A DNA stretch of 38,833 nt from Sulfurimonas sp. (GTDB lineage: Bacteria > Campylobacterota > Campylobacteria > Campylobacterales > Sulfurimonadaceae), in NCBI GenBank assembly GCA_030654155.1, contig JAURYA010000060.1, positions 1 to 38,833 of the forward strand, written 5' to 3'. Below the pieces are notes generated by a model. The model was given only the letters and a program-made list of their open reading frames with translations. It had not been told where the DNA came from and ran no database searches. Made by a program: the position numbers and the translations under genes. Positions within the stretch are counted from its first letter, which is position 1. The number at the start of each line of letters is the position of its first letter. Below are positions 8,689-17,051 of the stretch, piece after piece.

Positions 8689-8751
8689 TTTACATGTTAA
8701 AAACATTTTTGATAACTGATGCGGCTTTTGTATGAGAAAGGTTTCATCAAG

Positions 8752-9945
8752 ATGAAAAAGATTCTGTTTTATCCTATTATAATCGTCTTAGCTGCAATTT
8801 CCACCATCTTGATTATATCAGTCATCATACCACCAAAAGATATTCCAACGTACAGCGATGATAAGCTAAGAGAGTTTGCTCTAAACAAGGGGCTCAAACC
8901 TGTTCCTAGTTCATTTGAGCAGCTCATAAAACTTTTAGATAACGACTCCTCAAATAGTATGACGCTTGAAAAAATTGCACTTGGCGAGGAGCTTTTTTTT
9001 GACGTCAATCTCTCAAAAAATAGAAAAACCAGTTGTGCTACATGTCACTCTTTTGATAGAGACCTTAAAAACAACGGCGCTTTGGTAAGAATGCTCACAA
9101 AAGAGAGTAGCAGTGTTACGGATTGCGCGGCTTGTCATCTGCAAGACCAAAGCGGAGTAGATAGATTTACCTTTGCTCAGGGTGATGGAGGGAAAATGCA
9201 CCCGCACTTGCTAAATACACAAACCATTTTAAATGCATCTTTGGCAAAACATTTTACATGGAGCGGTGAGGTTAGTAGTATAAAGGAGCAGAGCAAAAAC
9301 TCATTTTTGGCTCATCACAAAATGAACATGACGGCAGAGGAACTTGAGGAGAGGTTAAGAGAAAATCCAAAATATGCAGAGATGTTTGAGAAGGTTTTCC
9401 AAGATGGCACTAGTTTGCAAAACAGCGCCAAAGCCATAGAAGTTTACGCAAAAACGCTGCTTACCAGAGGCGATTATGATAGATTTTTAGAGGGTGATAA
9501 CAGCGCAATGACAAAAGAGGCCAAAAGGGGATTGGCAAACTTTATCAGCATAGGGTGTAAGGGTTGTCATAACGGCATGAGCTTGGGCGGTCAAAGCATT
9601 CAGCGATTTCCACTTAGAGGATTTGCCCAGTTCTTTGAGATAGAGCCGAATATTGAGATTTCCCCTGAAATAAAGATAATAGAGAGAGCATTTCCTTTTG
9701 AAAATAGCGGCGGCTATTTAGGAAAAGATAATGAGCATCTTTTTCGAGTTCCCATACTAAGAAATGTTACAAAAACTTCGCCATATTTTCACAATGGAGC
9801 CGTTGCAAAGATAAGAGAAGCTGTAAATATTATGGCTAAGCATCAAATAGGGCGTAACTTGACTCCGACTCAGATAGATGAGATAGTGGCATTTTTAAGA
9901 ACATTAGAGGGTGAGATAGTAGATTATAAAAAGGAACAAAGATGA
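8752..9945 (+). CDS. Three-haem cytochrome c peroxidase / MauG-family protein
   Basis: Periplasmic dihaem-peroxidase family protein held by an N-terminal membrane helix (residues about 4-26). The family pattern LGEELFFDVNLSKNRKTSCATCH gives the first haem site (C95-H99), and IGCKGCHNG the second classical site (C269-H273). FRVPILRNVTKTSPYFHNG is the typical C-terminal segment. A further CAACH (C125-H129) lies between them, so three c-haems are expected rather than two. Peroxide reduction is the usual role, but MauG relatives do other oxidations. The ORF track begins at 8719; I prefer ATG 8752 because it gives a clean signal anchor after an AAAGG site. Its stop overlaps the next start (ATGA). 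Confidence 0.85.
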   Translation: MKKILFYPIIIVLAAISTILIISVIIPPKDIPTYSDDKLREFALNKGLKPVPSSFEQLIKLLDNDSSNSMTLEKIALGEELFFDVNLSKNRKTSCATCHSFDRDLKNNGALVRMLTKESSSVTDCAACHLQDQSGVDRFTFAQGDGGKMHPHLLNTQTILNASLAKHFTWSGEVSSIKEQSKNSFLAHHKMNMTAEELEERLRENPKYAEMFEKVFQDGTSLQNSAKAIEVYAKTLLTRGDYDRFLEGDNSAMTKEAKRGLANFISIGCKGCHNGMSLGGQSIQRFPLRGFAQFFEIEPNIEISPEIKIIERAFPFENSGGYLGKDNEHLFRVPILRNVTKTSPYFHNGAVAKIREAVNIMAKHQIGRNLTPTQIDEIVAFLRTLEGEIVDYKKEQR

Positions 9946-11750
9946 GAAGAGTCTTTGTGAAAATTGCTCTGTTTGCAATGTCTTTATCCGGTATATTTAT
10001 GTATGCGCCGTTTGGACTCTCTTGGGAGAACTTTAGAGTTGTTCAGCCTCTTCATATAGTTGGCTCGATTTTGATAATGCTCTTTTTTATGAACTCTTTT
10101 ATTTATCGTCATATACGCAGATACTTTTTTATAAAAAAGATAAACAGCCCAGATGGGTGGTTTCTTCTTTTAGCTTTTATTTTGGTAACGCTCAGCGGTC
10201 TGTACCTTTTCTTGGTCGGCAACCGAGGCGGAGATATCTTTGGAATAATCTCTTTTAATATTCACCTTTTTGGCTCATTCGTTTTGGCGGCTCTTTTTCT
10301 GTGGCATATCATAAAAGCAAAGAGGCAAAACGCGCAGCCGCTTGCTCTGTTTGTTGCGATTTTGTTCTCATATCCGTCCGTTTCATATAGCAAAATTACG
10401 GAGCTATCGCTTCTGGAGATAGAGAAAAAAACAGGGGTTTATCACAGTGAGGATTGGACTTCCTCGGCAAAATGCAAATCTTGCCACAGTGAGATATTTA
10501 AGCAGTGGAGCAACTCAAACCATAAACATATGGCCGGTTCAAACCCATACTATATGGTTATGGAGACGTTAGCTGGAGAGGTTGAGGGGCAAGAGTTTCG
10601 CAAATGGTGTATGAGTTGCCACAATCCAAGCGCATTATCTTTAGGTCACCCAAAAACAACGCATGCAATGGATGGCAACTTGGTAGGCAACGAGCATTTT
10701 GAAAGCGGTGCAAAAACACTTCTAAATGATTTTAAAGAGCATGGCAATTTTAGAGTTGAAGAGGGTGTTTCGTGTATAACATGCCATCAAATAAAAGAAG
10801 CAAAGAGCAAAGGAAACGCTTCGTTTACGCTCTCTTTGGATAGGGAGAAATATCTGCTTGAAGACTCTAAGTATGATTTGGGACGCTGGTTTAGCGAAAA
10901 ACTTATCAATGCAAATCCAAAAGTTCATAAAGAGAGCTACTCTAAGGAGCTTTACAAAGAGAGCCGTTATTGTGCTTCATGCCATGATGAGTTCCATCCG
11001 CAAAATGGTATAAAAATAGTCTCTACGTTTCAGGAGTGGGAGAAGTCGCCATTTAACAATCCAAAAGATAAAACTAAACACAAAAGCTGCATAGACTGTC
11101 ACATGACCTATATGAAAGATGGTAAATTCGCACCGTTAAGAGGCACTTCAACTGACGGCGGAGTTATAAAAGATGATGTAAAGGTTCACTATTTTGCAGG
11201 CTCAAACCACTTTTTAGCAGGGCTTAGAGATAAAGTGCATGAAGAGCAGACACTACAACTTCTTAGAACCTCGGCAAAACTTGATGTAGCTATAAAAGAT
11301 GGAGTTTTGGAAGTAGGCGTTAAAAATGTAGGTGCTGGACATCATCTACCGACTGGTGTAGCTGACTTTAGAGAGATGTGGCTTGAGGTTGAGGTCAAAG
11401 ACAAAGATAAAAAACTTATCTTCTCAAGCGGCAAACTAAAAAGCGACGGCAATATAGAGGAGGGGAGCAGACTGTTTCAAAAGGTTTTCGGCGATGAGAA
11501 CTCCAAACCCGTCGGGCTTCTCTTTTGGAAGTATAAAACGCTTCTAAGCGACACGAGAATACCCGCAGGAGAGAGAAGAGTCGAGAAGTTTGAACTGCCA
11601 AAAGGCACAAAAAAATTTCTACATGTAAATGTAAAACTAAACTTTAGAATCTATCCGCAGTGGGTTACTGATGCGGTAAAAAAGGTTTTTCCCGTTCTTT
11701 TAGATCCGAATGTAGTCGAGCTTGCAAGTGTACAAAAAGAGTTTAAGTGA
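9942..11750 (+). CDS. Membrane protein: putative b-haem four-helix domain plus pentahaem cytochrome c
   Basis: Five hydrophobic segments (about 5-25, 36-54, 72-93, 103-124, 132-149) precede a large periplasmic region with five CXXCH sites at C178, C223, C278, C344 and C383. Within the membrane part, H38 and H57 and the pair H108/H122 (in FNIHLFGSF and FLWHIIK, 14 apart) look like b-haem ligands as in cytochrome b561-type bundles. The haem region resembles the cytochrome c554/multihaem family (CKSCHSEIFKQW). After residue 420 a beta-rich domain follows (GAGHHLPTG). The layout recalls Geobacter CbcL, a cytochrome b fused to multihaem c. A role passing quinol electrons to the upstream peroxidase-like protein is inferred. 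Confidence 0.75.
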   Translation: MRRVFVKIALFAMSLSGIFMYAPFGLSWENFRVVQPLHIVGSILIMLFFMNSFIYRHIRRYFFIKKINSPDGWFLLLAFILVTLSGLYLFLVGNRGGDIFGIISFNIHLFGSFVLAALFLWHIIKAKRQNAQPLALFVAILFSYPSVSYSKITELSLLEIEKKTGVYHSEDWTSSAKCKSCHSEIFKQWSNSNHKHMAGSNPYYMVMETLAGEVEGQEFRKWCMSCHNPSALSLGHPKTTHAMDGNLVGNEHFESGAKTLLNDFKEHGNFRVEEGVSCITCHQIKEAKSKGNASFTLSLDREKYLLEDSKYDLGRWFSEKLINANPKVHKESYSKELYKESRYCASCHDEFHPQNGIKIVSTFQEWEKSPFNNPKDKTKHKSCIDCHMTYMKDGKFAPLRGTSTDGGVIKDDVKVHYFAGSNHFLAGLRDKVHEEQTLQLLRTSAKLDVAIKDGVLEVGVKNVGAGHHLPTGVADFREMWLEVEVKDKDKKLIFSSGKLKSDGNIEEGSRLFQKVFGDENSKPVGLLFWKYKTLLSDTRIPAGERRVEKFELPKGTKKFLHVNVKLNFRIYPQWVTDAVKKVFPVLLDPNVVELASVQKEFK

Positions 11751-12127
11751 AAACATTCTTAGTTTTGTTTCTGATGGCAGCAGCGCTTTTTTCAGAACAG
11801 ATAAGATGGCATAACGATTTTGACAAAGCTTTGTTCAAAGCTAAAGAAGAGAAAAAAGAGATAATGCTTTTAGTCTTAAAAAAAGAGTGTGCGGAATGTA
11901 AAAAAGTTTTTGTCGAAGTTTTTAATGACAAAGAGGTGCAAGAGAAAGTAAATAGAAAATATATTGCCGTTGTTGCTTTTTTTGAGCATGAGAACAGCTA
12001 CCCTGTAGAGCTTTTTTATACACAAAGCTTTCCGACTATATTTTTTGTCTCAAGTAAAGATGAATCTTATCTGCAAAAACCGCTAAGAGGCTATTTTACA
12101 AAAGATGATATTTTAGAAAGTCTTTGA
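11747..12127 (+). CDS. Periplasmic thioredoxin-like protein
   Basis: A 126-aa protein with a signal peptide (about residues 1-16, FLVLFLMAAALFS) and a thioredoxin fold. The CXXC site reads ECAEC (about residues 44-48), and FPTIFFV carries the expected cis-proline. It resembles the thioredoxin_7 / DUF255-like group of single-domain periplasmic thioredoxins. The GTG start overlaps the stop of the pentahaem gene (GTGA), so it is the third coupled gene of this operon. Keeping haem-site cysteines reduced for c-type maturation, or repairing oxidised partners, would fit, but the substrate is unknown. Confidence 0.75.
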   Translation: MKTFLVLFLMAAALFSEQIRWHNDFDKALFKAKEEKKEIMLLVLKKECAECKKVFVEVFNDKEVQEKVNRKYIAVVAFFEHENSYPVELFYTQSFPTIFFVSSKDESYLQKPLRGYFTKDDILESL

Positions 12128-12154
12128 AGCAAAATGCAGATAATCAAGTTTTAC

Positions 12155-12766
12155 TTATGCAAGGCGCGGCAGATGCCACCCTTTTTTATAAGCTATCAGC
12201 CTTAGAGTTATGCTAAATAGTGCGGTAGCAATGATTGTAAACTCATTTATAGAATTAAATAGCTCTAAAAGCCCAAAAATAAGAGCTACGATGACCGCTA
12301 TCGAGCCGTAAAAATCGCTTATTAGAACTGTCGGAACTTCGTTTATCATTATATCTCTTGCAACTCCGCCGCCGACTGCCGTGATGAAGCTTAGAATTAC
12401 TATGCCAAAAAAGTTATACTCCGCGTTTATGGCTAAAAGAGCGCCGGTTATACTAAAAGCCACAAGCCCAATGGTGTCGCTTACTACAAACATCCACTTT
12501 CTCTCAATTGAGCTCTCTTTGTATAGTTTAAAGATGTATGCAACAAAAATGGTAGCGATAAGCGTCAGAGCAGGATAAAAAGAGGTAAAGGCAAAAGGCG
12601 GAGAGCTAAGAATAACATCTCTTATGATTCCGCCCCCAAGAGCCGTAAGCGTAGAAGCGATAAGTATGCCCAAGATGTCGAGGTTATTTTTTATGGCAAT
12701 TAAAAAACCGCTAATCGCAAATGCGATAATTCCTATGATGTCTGCAAATATAAAATATTCTGGCAT
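12155..12766 (-). CDS. TRIC / UPF0126 family membrane channel (YicG-like)
   Basis: Seven hydrophobic segments are visible in 203 aa, arranged as two similar halves. Each half contains the family signature: ALGGGIIRDV and AVGGGVARDI, with kinked GGG helices that form the pore in bacterial TRIC channels. Such proteins conduct monovalent cations; E. coli YicG has been described as a glycine transporter, so the substrate is open. It is the last gene of a minus-strand series after the gamma-carbonic-anhydrase-like gene, with no gap between them. Confidence 0.9.
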   Translation of the reverse strand: MPEYFIFADIIGIIAFAISGFLIAIKNNLDILGILIASTLTALGGGIIRDVILSSPPFAFTSFYPALTLIATIFVAYIFKLYKESSIERKWMFVVSDTIGLVAFSITGALLAINAEYNFFGIVILSFITAVGGGVARDIMINEVPTVLISDFYGSIAVIVALIFGLLELFNSINEFTIIATALFSITLRLIAYKKGWHLPRLA

Positions 12767-13294
12767 TTATTTTTGATAGTGAGATTTGAACTCTACATAT
12801 CTTGATGCCGAAGCGTAAAGCTCTTTGACCTCTTCATCGCTGAGTTCTCTGATGAGTTTTGCAGGGCTTCCCATGATAAGGGAGCGAGGCGGGAAAACTT
12901 TGTTTTTTGTAACAAGTGCGCTGGCTCCGACAATTGACTCTTTGCCGATAACTGCACCATCAAGAATGGTTGCACTCATTCCGATAAGGCAAGCGTCTTC
13001 AATTGTGCATCCGTGAAGCATTACACGATGACCTATTGTTACATCATCGCCTATAATAGTCGGATGTCCATCGCTTCTGTCAGCCTTTTTGTGGTGTGTC
13101 ACGTGTACCATACTAAGGTCTTGAATACTTACTCTGTCTCCAATTTTAATGTAGTGAACATCGCCTCTTACAACCGTTCCGAACCAGATAGAGCAATCCT
13201 CACCGCAAGTTACGTCTCCGATAACATCGGCAGATGGAGCTATCCATGTGTTGTTTCCAATTTTTGGTTCCATTTCTTTAAAGTTGTATAACAT
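12767..13294 (-). CDS. Gamma-carbonic-anhydrase-like hexapeptide protein (YrdA/PaaY type)
   Basis: Left-handed beta-helix protein of 175 aa with hexapeptide repeats (IGDVTCGEDCSIWFGTVVRGD, then IGDRVSIQD and VTIGHRVMLHGC). The metal ligands are visible: H90-type VHVTHH and a later GHRVMLHG, consistent with a trimeric gamma-class fold. Carbonic anhydrase activity is uncertain, as many YrdA-type proteins have none measurable. The start at MLYNFKEM overlaps the ppk end by 17 bases and is supported by an AGGA site; ATG at codon 8 is the alternative. Confidence 0.9.
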   Translation of the reverse strand: MLYNFKEMEPKIGNNTWIAPSADVIGDVTCGEDCSIWFGTVVRGDVHYIKIGDRVSIQDLSMVHVTHHKKADRSDGHPTIIGDDVTIGHRVMLHGCTIEDACLIGMSATILDGAVIGKESIVGASALVTKNKVFPPRSLIMGSPAKLIRELSDEEVKELYASASRYVEFKSHYQK

Positions 13295-15395
13295 TTTGCT
13301 CGTCCTCGCTGAATATTTTAGCAGCTAACTGCTCGATTGAACTTGCCGTATCTTTTGTTGCAGCTCGGGAGATTTTATTTACGTAATCTTCTAAAAGTCT
13401 GTGGTTGTTTATAGTTTTAATGCCATCATTTTTTACTTTTATATAAGAGCCGTCGCTTTGAAGCTCATGTGCTAGAGAGTTGTCAGCACATTGAAGTTGA
13501 AGTATTTGTATAATTTTGTCTCTTGCTTTTTCATCTTTAATTGCAGTTAAAAGCTCTATGCGTCTGGTTAGATTTCTAGGCATCCAATCGGCGCTGGAGA
13601 TATAAACCTTTGCTTCGTCATTTTTGAAGTAGAATGCTCTTGCATGTTCTAGGTATTTTCCAAGTATAGAGATAACTCTAATGTTCTCACTAACTCCTTC
13701 TATTCCCGGTTTTAAAGAGCAGATTCCGCGGACAATAAGGTCAACCTTGACACCAGCTTGACTAGCTTTATAGAGTGCTTTAATCACATCATCATCAACT
13801 AACGAATTTAATTTTGCAATAATACGTCCGTCTGTTTTTTTTCTTGCTTCATTTTGAATAAGAGAGAGAATCTTCGGCTTAACTTGTGATGGCGACATGT
13901 AGAGCTCGTTTAGCTTCCCCTTTTTGCTAAATCCAGTTAAAAAGTGAAAGAACCGAGTCATGTCGGTTGTTATCTCATCTTTTGATGTAAGATAACTCAT
14001 GTCGGTATATATTTTTGCAGTAGATTGGTTGTAGTTTCCTGTGCCTAAATGAGCATATTGTTTAAGCTTTCCGTTTTTTCTTCTTGTTATCAAGGTTGCT
14101 TTTGCATGAACTTTAAAGCCCTTGATTCCGTAGATAACATGTGCTCCTGCTTTTTCGAGTGCTTTTGCCCAAATAAGGTTATTCTCCTCATCAAATCTTG
14201 CTTTTAGCTCAACCATAACAGTTACCTGTTTTCCAGATTCGCTAGCACTCATAAGAGCTTTAACAATCGGAGAATCCGTTCCTGAGCGGTAAAGCGTCAT
14301 CTTTATAGAGACTACATCAGGGTCTTTTGCCGCTGCTTGAATTAGTTTTACAACAGGGTCAAAACTTTCATACGGATGGTAGAGCAGAATATCCTGTTTC
14401 TCCAATGTGCTGAAAATATTTTCACTGCTATCTAGAGGCGGAAGAGTTTTTGTTTTAAACGGCTCTGACAAAAGATGTGCAAAATGTTTGTTTGAGACTA
14501 TCTGCCAAAGGCTGGAGAGGTTTAAAAAAGTATGAAATGTATATATATCATCTTTGTAAACATTTGTGTGTCGGTTGAAAAAATTAACAATCTCATCATC
14601 TCCGTCACTGCCGACTTCAAGTCTAACCATAGCACCTTTTCTGCGAAGCTTCAGTCCCTCTTCAAGTATTTCCAAAAAGTCATCTGCCTCTTCTTCCTCA
14701 ATCTCGATGTCCGCATTTCTGGTAACCCTGAATGATGCAAATTTTATAAGAGTATACCCTGGAAAGAGTTCTTCAACATGCTCAGCTACTACGCTCTCAA
14801 TCGGAATGTAGATGTTGTTCTCAAGCTCGACAAATCTCTCTAAAACCCTAGGAACGCGAATGATTCCAAATCTCTCTATTGTTGTGTTGTCGCTATCTCT
14901 TAATTTTATAATTAGCCCAAAGCTAAGGTTGTTTAAATGTGGAAAAGGGTGTGTCGCATCAATGGCTATCGGGATAATTACCGGATAGATGTTTTCATGA
15001 AAATATCTGTTAAGATACTGTTTTTGATGCTGATTTACTTCATTGTAAAGTTTTACGCTGATGCCCTCAGCTTCGAGTTTTTTTAAAACCCCGTTCATGC
15101 AGTGTTCAACTACCTGCTGCTCTTGATGAAGATATTTTCTTATTTCACGAAGCTGCTGAAGAGGTGTTAGTTTGTCCGCACTTGAGACAATGATGCCTGC
15201 GGCAAATAGTTTTTTGAGTCCGGCCACCCTAATCATATAAAATTCATCTAAGTTTGTTCCATAAATGGCTAAAAATTTTAGACGTTCTAGAAGTGGAAGC
15301 GACTCGTCTTGCGCCTGTTTTAAAACTCTTGTGTTAAATTGAAGCCATGATATTTCACGATTGTTGTATAGGTCTGGATTTTTGAGATTTAGCAT
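13278..15395 (-). CDS. ppk: Polyphosphate kinase 1
   Basis: Makes polyphosphate reversibly from ATP. The 705-aa protein has the PPK1 order: N-terminal helical region (NREISWLQFNTRVL), head domain (FPHLNNLSFGL), then two phospholipase-D-like halves. The autophosphorylated His is in GFKVHAKATLITRR and the second conserved His in EHARAFYFKNDE, followed by SADWMPRNLTRRIELL. The gene lies 49 bases after lnt on the minus strand and overlaps the gamma-carbonic-anhydrase-like gene downstream. Polyphosphate supports stress survival in Campylobacter. Confidence 0.97.
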   Translation of the reverse strand: MLNLKNPDLYNNREISWLQFNTRVLKQAQDESLPLLERLKFLAIYGTNLDEFYMIRVAGLKKLFAAGIIVSSADKLTPLQQLREIRKYLHQEQQVVEHCMNGVLKKLEAEGISVKLYNEVNQHQKQYLNRYFHENIYPVIIPIAIDATHPFPHLNNLSFGLIIKLRDSDNTTIERFGIIRVPRVLERFVELENNIYIPIESVVAEHVEELFPGYTLIKFASFRVTRNADIEIEEEEADDFLEILEEGLKLRRKGAMVRLEVGSDGDDEIVNFFNRHTNVYKDDIYTFHTFLNLSSLWQIVSNKHFAHLLSEPFKTKTLPPLDSSENIFSTLEKQDILLYHPYESFDPVVKLIQAAAKDPDVVSIKMTLYRSGTDSPIVKALMSASESGKQVTVMVELKARFDEENNLIWAKALEKAGAHVIYGIKGFKVHAKATLITRRKNGKLKQYAHLGTGNYNQSTAKIYTDMSYLTSKDEITTDMTRFFHFLTGFSKKGKLNELYMSPSQVKPKILSLIQNEARKKTDGRIIAKLNSLVDDDVIKALYKASQAGVKVDLIVRGICSLKPGIEGVSENIRVISILGKYLEHARAFYFKNDEAKVYISSADWMPRNLTRRIELLTAIKDEKARDKIIQILQLQCADNSLAHELQSDGSYIKVKNDGIKTINNHRLLEDYVNKISRAATKDTASSIEQLAAKIFSEDEQNVIQL

Positions 15396-15444
15396 TACTA
15401 AAAAACTCCATATAATTATTTTTTCTCATTATATCAAAGAAAGG

Positions 15445-16683
15445 TTACTTTATGATTCCAGTGCCGCGCCAGTTTGCCGAATGATAGATAGTAGCTCCAT
15501 TTTTTCTTGCATAAAACCTTATAAGAAGCTTTTGAAGCGTCGGTTCGATAGACGGGTAGAACCAAGCGTTGTTGCTAGTAGCAATTACGAAATCCACATC
15601 TTCATCATATATCTCTTTGCGGGTAGCTTCATAGCAGATGGCATTTCTAAACTTCACTCCCTTTATGATAAAGTCAGTTGGCTTAGTTGCTGTTTTAAAG
15701 TCGGATGCTCCGGCAAAAAAGATATCATTTACAATTTTTTCTGCAAATTTTGGAAGCGGAATATACTCTCCAAAAGGGACAAGTATCATCTTCTTCGCCA
15801 CATCAAAGTTGCCGTTTTCAAATTTGTAAGTTACATTGTAGTGTAGATTATTTTCGCGTAAAAGCGAGCCTGCAACAATGGCAATATCGTATGAAAGAGT
15901 TTTTAGCTGCTCTATAACAAGAGGGGCTTCGTTCATAAAAAAAGGAAAAACAGATTCAGGCAGAACAACTACATCATAGCCGTTTTTGACGGCATCATCT
16001 ATCTCTTTGTAGATAATCTGCAGAGTTTCATTAAGAGTATCTTTTTTCCATTTAATATTCTGCCTTATGTCAGTGGCAACAAGTTTGATTTTTAAAGGTG
16101 CATCTTTTTGGATAGGAGGATTAAAGTTAAATGCCAAAATAAGCAGCAGAAGCGGAACGTATCTGTATGGATTTTTAATATAATTAACCAAAGTAAGAGA
16201 GAACAAAACCGTTGCAAACTGGTACTTAAAGATGCCAATGTAGCTGTCTACGAAGAGAAGCTCAAGTTGTAGCCAGTTAAAATCTACCGGTTCAAAAAAA
16301 CTAAGTCCAAAGAGTAAAACCGCTCTGATGGCAACACTTTTTGTAAGTGCCAAAACCCCGAAAAACAGCATATAGATAAACATAAACGTAACGGTTATGA
16401 GTGTCTCCATATTGTTTATGCCGTTGTATTTAAAGCTATATCCAATCCAGTAAAACCATAGCAAACCAATAAAAAACCCGGCTGTTAAAACAGCTCTTTT
16501 TGGAATGTATAGGAGAAGAGTCAGTGAAAGAAGTCCAAAAATTGTATTTAGAAGTTTTATAGTGATACCAAAATGCTCTAAATAAAGAAAGGCGCTAAAA
16601 AGCAGTGCTGTTACAACTCCTAATGTCAAGTCAAACAGTAAGTGGTTGTAGGAGTTTCTAATATTTTGTATTTTTTCAATCAT
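15445..16683 (-). CDS. lnt: Apolipoprotein N-acyltransferase
   Basis: Inner-membrane enzyme adding the third acyl chain to lipoproteins. Several N-terminal membrane helices cover about residues 15-190, followed by a CN-hydrolase domain. The Glu-Lys-Cys triad is visible: E in VVLPESVFPF, K in the region before MILVPFGEYIPLP, and C350 in NAICYEATRKE. At 412 aa it is shorter than E. coli Lnt (about 510), as usual in Campylobacterota; the final periplasmic helix seems reduced. It diverges from yajC and is transcribed toward ppk. Its substrates could include the LptE lipoprotein in this window. Confidence 0.93.
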   Translation of the reverse strand: MIEKIQNIRNSYNHLLFDLTLGVVTALLFSAFLYLEHFGITIKLLNTIFGLLSLTLLLYIPKRAVLTAGFFIGLLWFYWIGYSFKYNGINNMETLITVTFMFIYMLFFGVLALTKSVAIRAVLLFGLSFFEPVDFNWLQLELLFVDSYIGIFKYQFATVLFSLTLVNYIKNPYRYVPLLLLILAFNFNPPIQKDAPLKIKLVATDIRQNIKWKKDTLNETLQIIYKEIDDAVKNGYDVVVLPESVFPFFMNEAPLVIEQLKTLSYDIAIVAGSLLRENNLHYNVTYKFENGNFDVAKKMILVPFGEYIPLPKFAEKIVNDIFFAGASDFKTATKPTDFIIKGVKFRNAICYEATRKEIYDEDVDFVIATSNNAWFYPSIEPTLQKLLIRFYARKNGATIYHSANWRGTGIIK

Positions 16684-16707
16684 TTTTTCACTCTGTTTTT
16701 GATGCGA

Positions 16708-16713
16708 ATTATA
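16708..16713 (-). promoter_or_regulatory. Putative lnt -10
   Basis: On the minus strand GATATAATTC contains a perfect TATAAT 25 bases before the lnt start, in the divergent gap with yajC. No clear -35 is seen. Confidence 0.55.
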
Positions 16714-16746
16714 TCAGTATTCAGTCTTTTATTAATATACTTTTTG

Positions 16747-16752
16747 TACAAT
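16747..16752 (+). promoter_or_regulatory. Putative yajC-secDF -10
   Basis: TTTTTGTACAAT gives a TACAAT -10 about 33 bases before the yajC start. The same TTTTTGTAnAAT form recurs before leuS (20470), which supports it as a real promoter type here. Confidence 0.5.
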
Positions 16753-16784
16753 GCCCCCAATTTATTCAAAGGAAACCCAGACAC

Positions 16785-17051
16785 ATGGAAATCATAAGCC
16801 AACTATTACCATTCGTATTTTTAATTGCAATTATGTATTTTGTAATTATTCGCCCACAACAAAAAGAGGCAAAAAACCGTCAAGCAATGATTGAAGCTCT
16901 AAAAAAAGGTGACAAAGTAATTACCTCAGGCGGATTAATCGTAACAGTATATAAGGTTGAAGAGCAATATTTATCGGTAAAGATAAATGAGGATGTAACT
17001 GTAAAGGTGACTAAAGATTCTGTTATTAGGAAGTATGAGGATGAAGCTTAA
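16785..17051 (+). CDS. yajC: Preprotein translocase subunit YajC
   Basis: Small (88 aa) accessory subunit of the SecDF-YajC complex. One N-terminal membrane helix (LLPFVFLIAIMYFVIIRPQ) is followed by the family core RPQQKEAKNRQAMIEALKKGDKVITSGG. An AAAGGAAA site precedes the ATG. Its last codons overlap the secD start, so the two are translationally coupled. Confidence 0.97.
   Translation: MEIISQLLPFVFLIAIMYFVIIRPQQKEAKNRQAMIEALKKGDKVITSGGLIVTVYKVEEQYLSVKINEDVTVKVTKDSVIRKYEDEA

Noticed and set aside
8694-8735. 13-codon ORF (ATG at 8694) before the peroxidase-like gene
   Set aside because: Very short, weak ribosome site, runs across the inferred gene leader; no evidence of translation.
13013-13291. 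92-aa plus-strand ORF opposite the gamma-carbonic-anhydrase-like gene
   Set aside because: Shadow ORF antisense to a clear hexapeptide-repeat protein.
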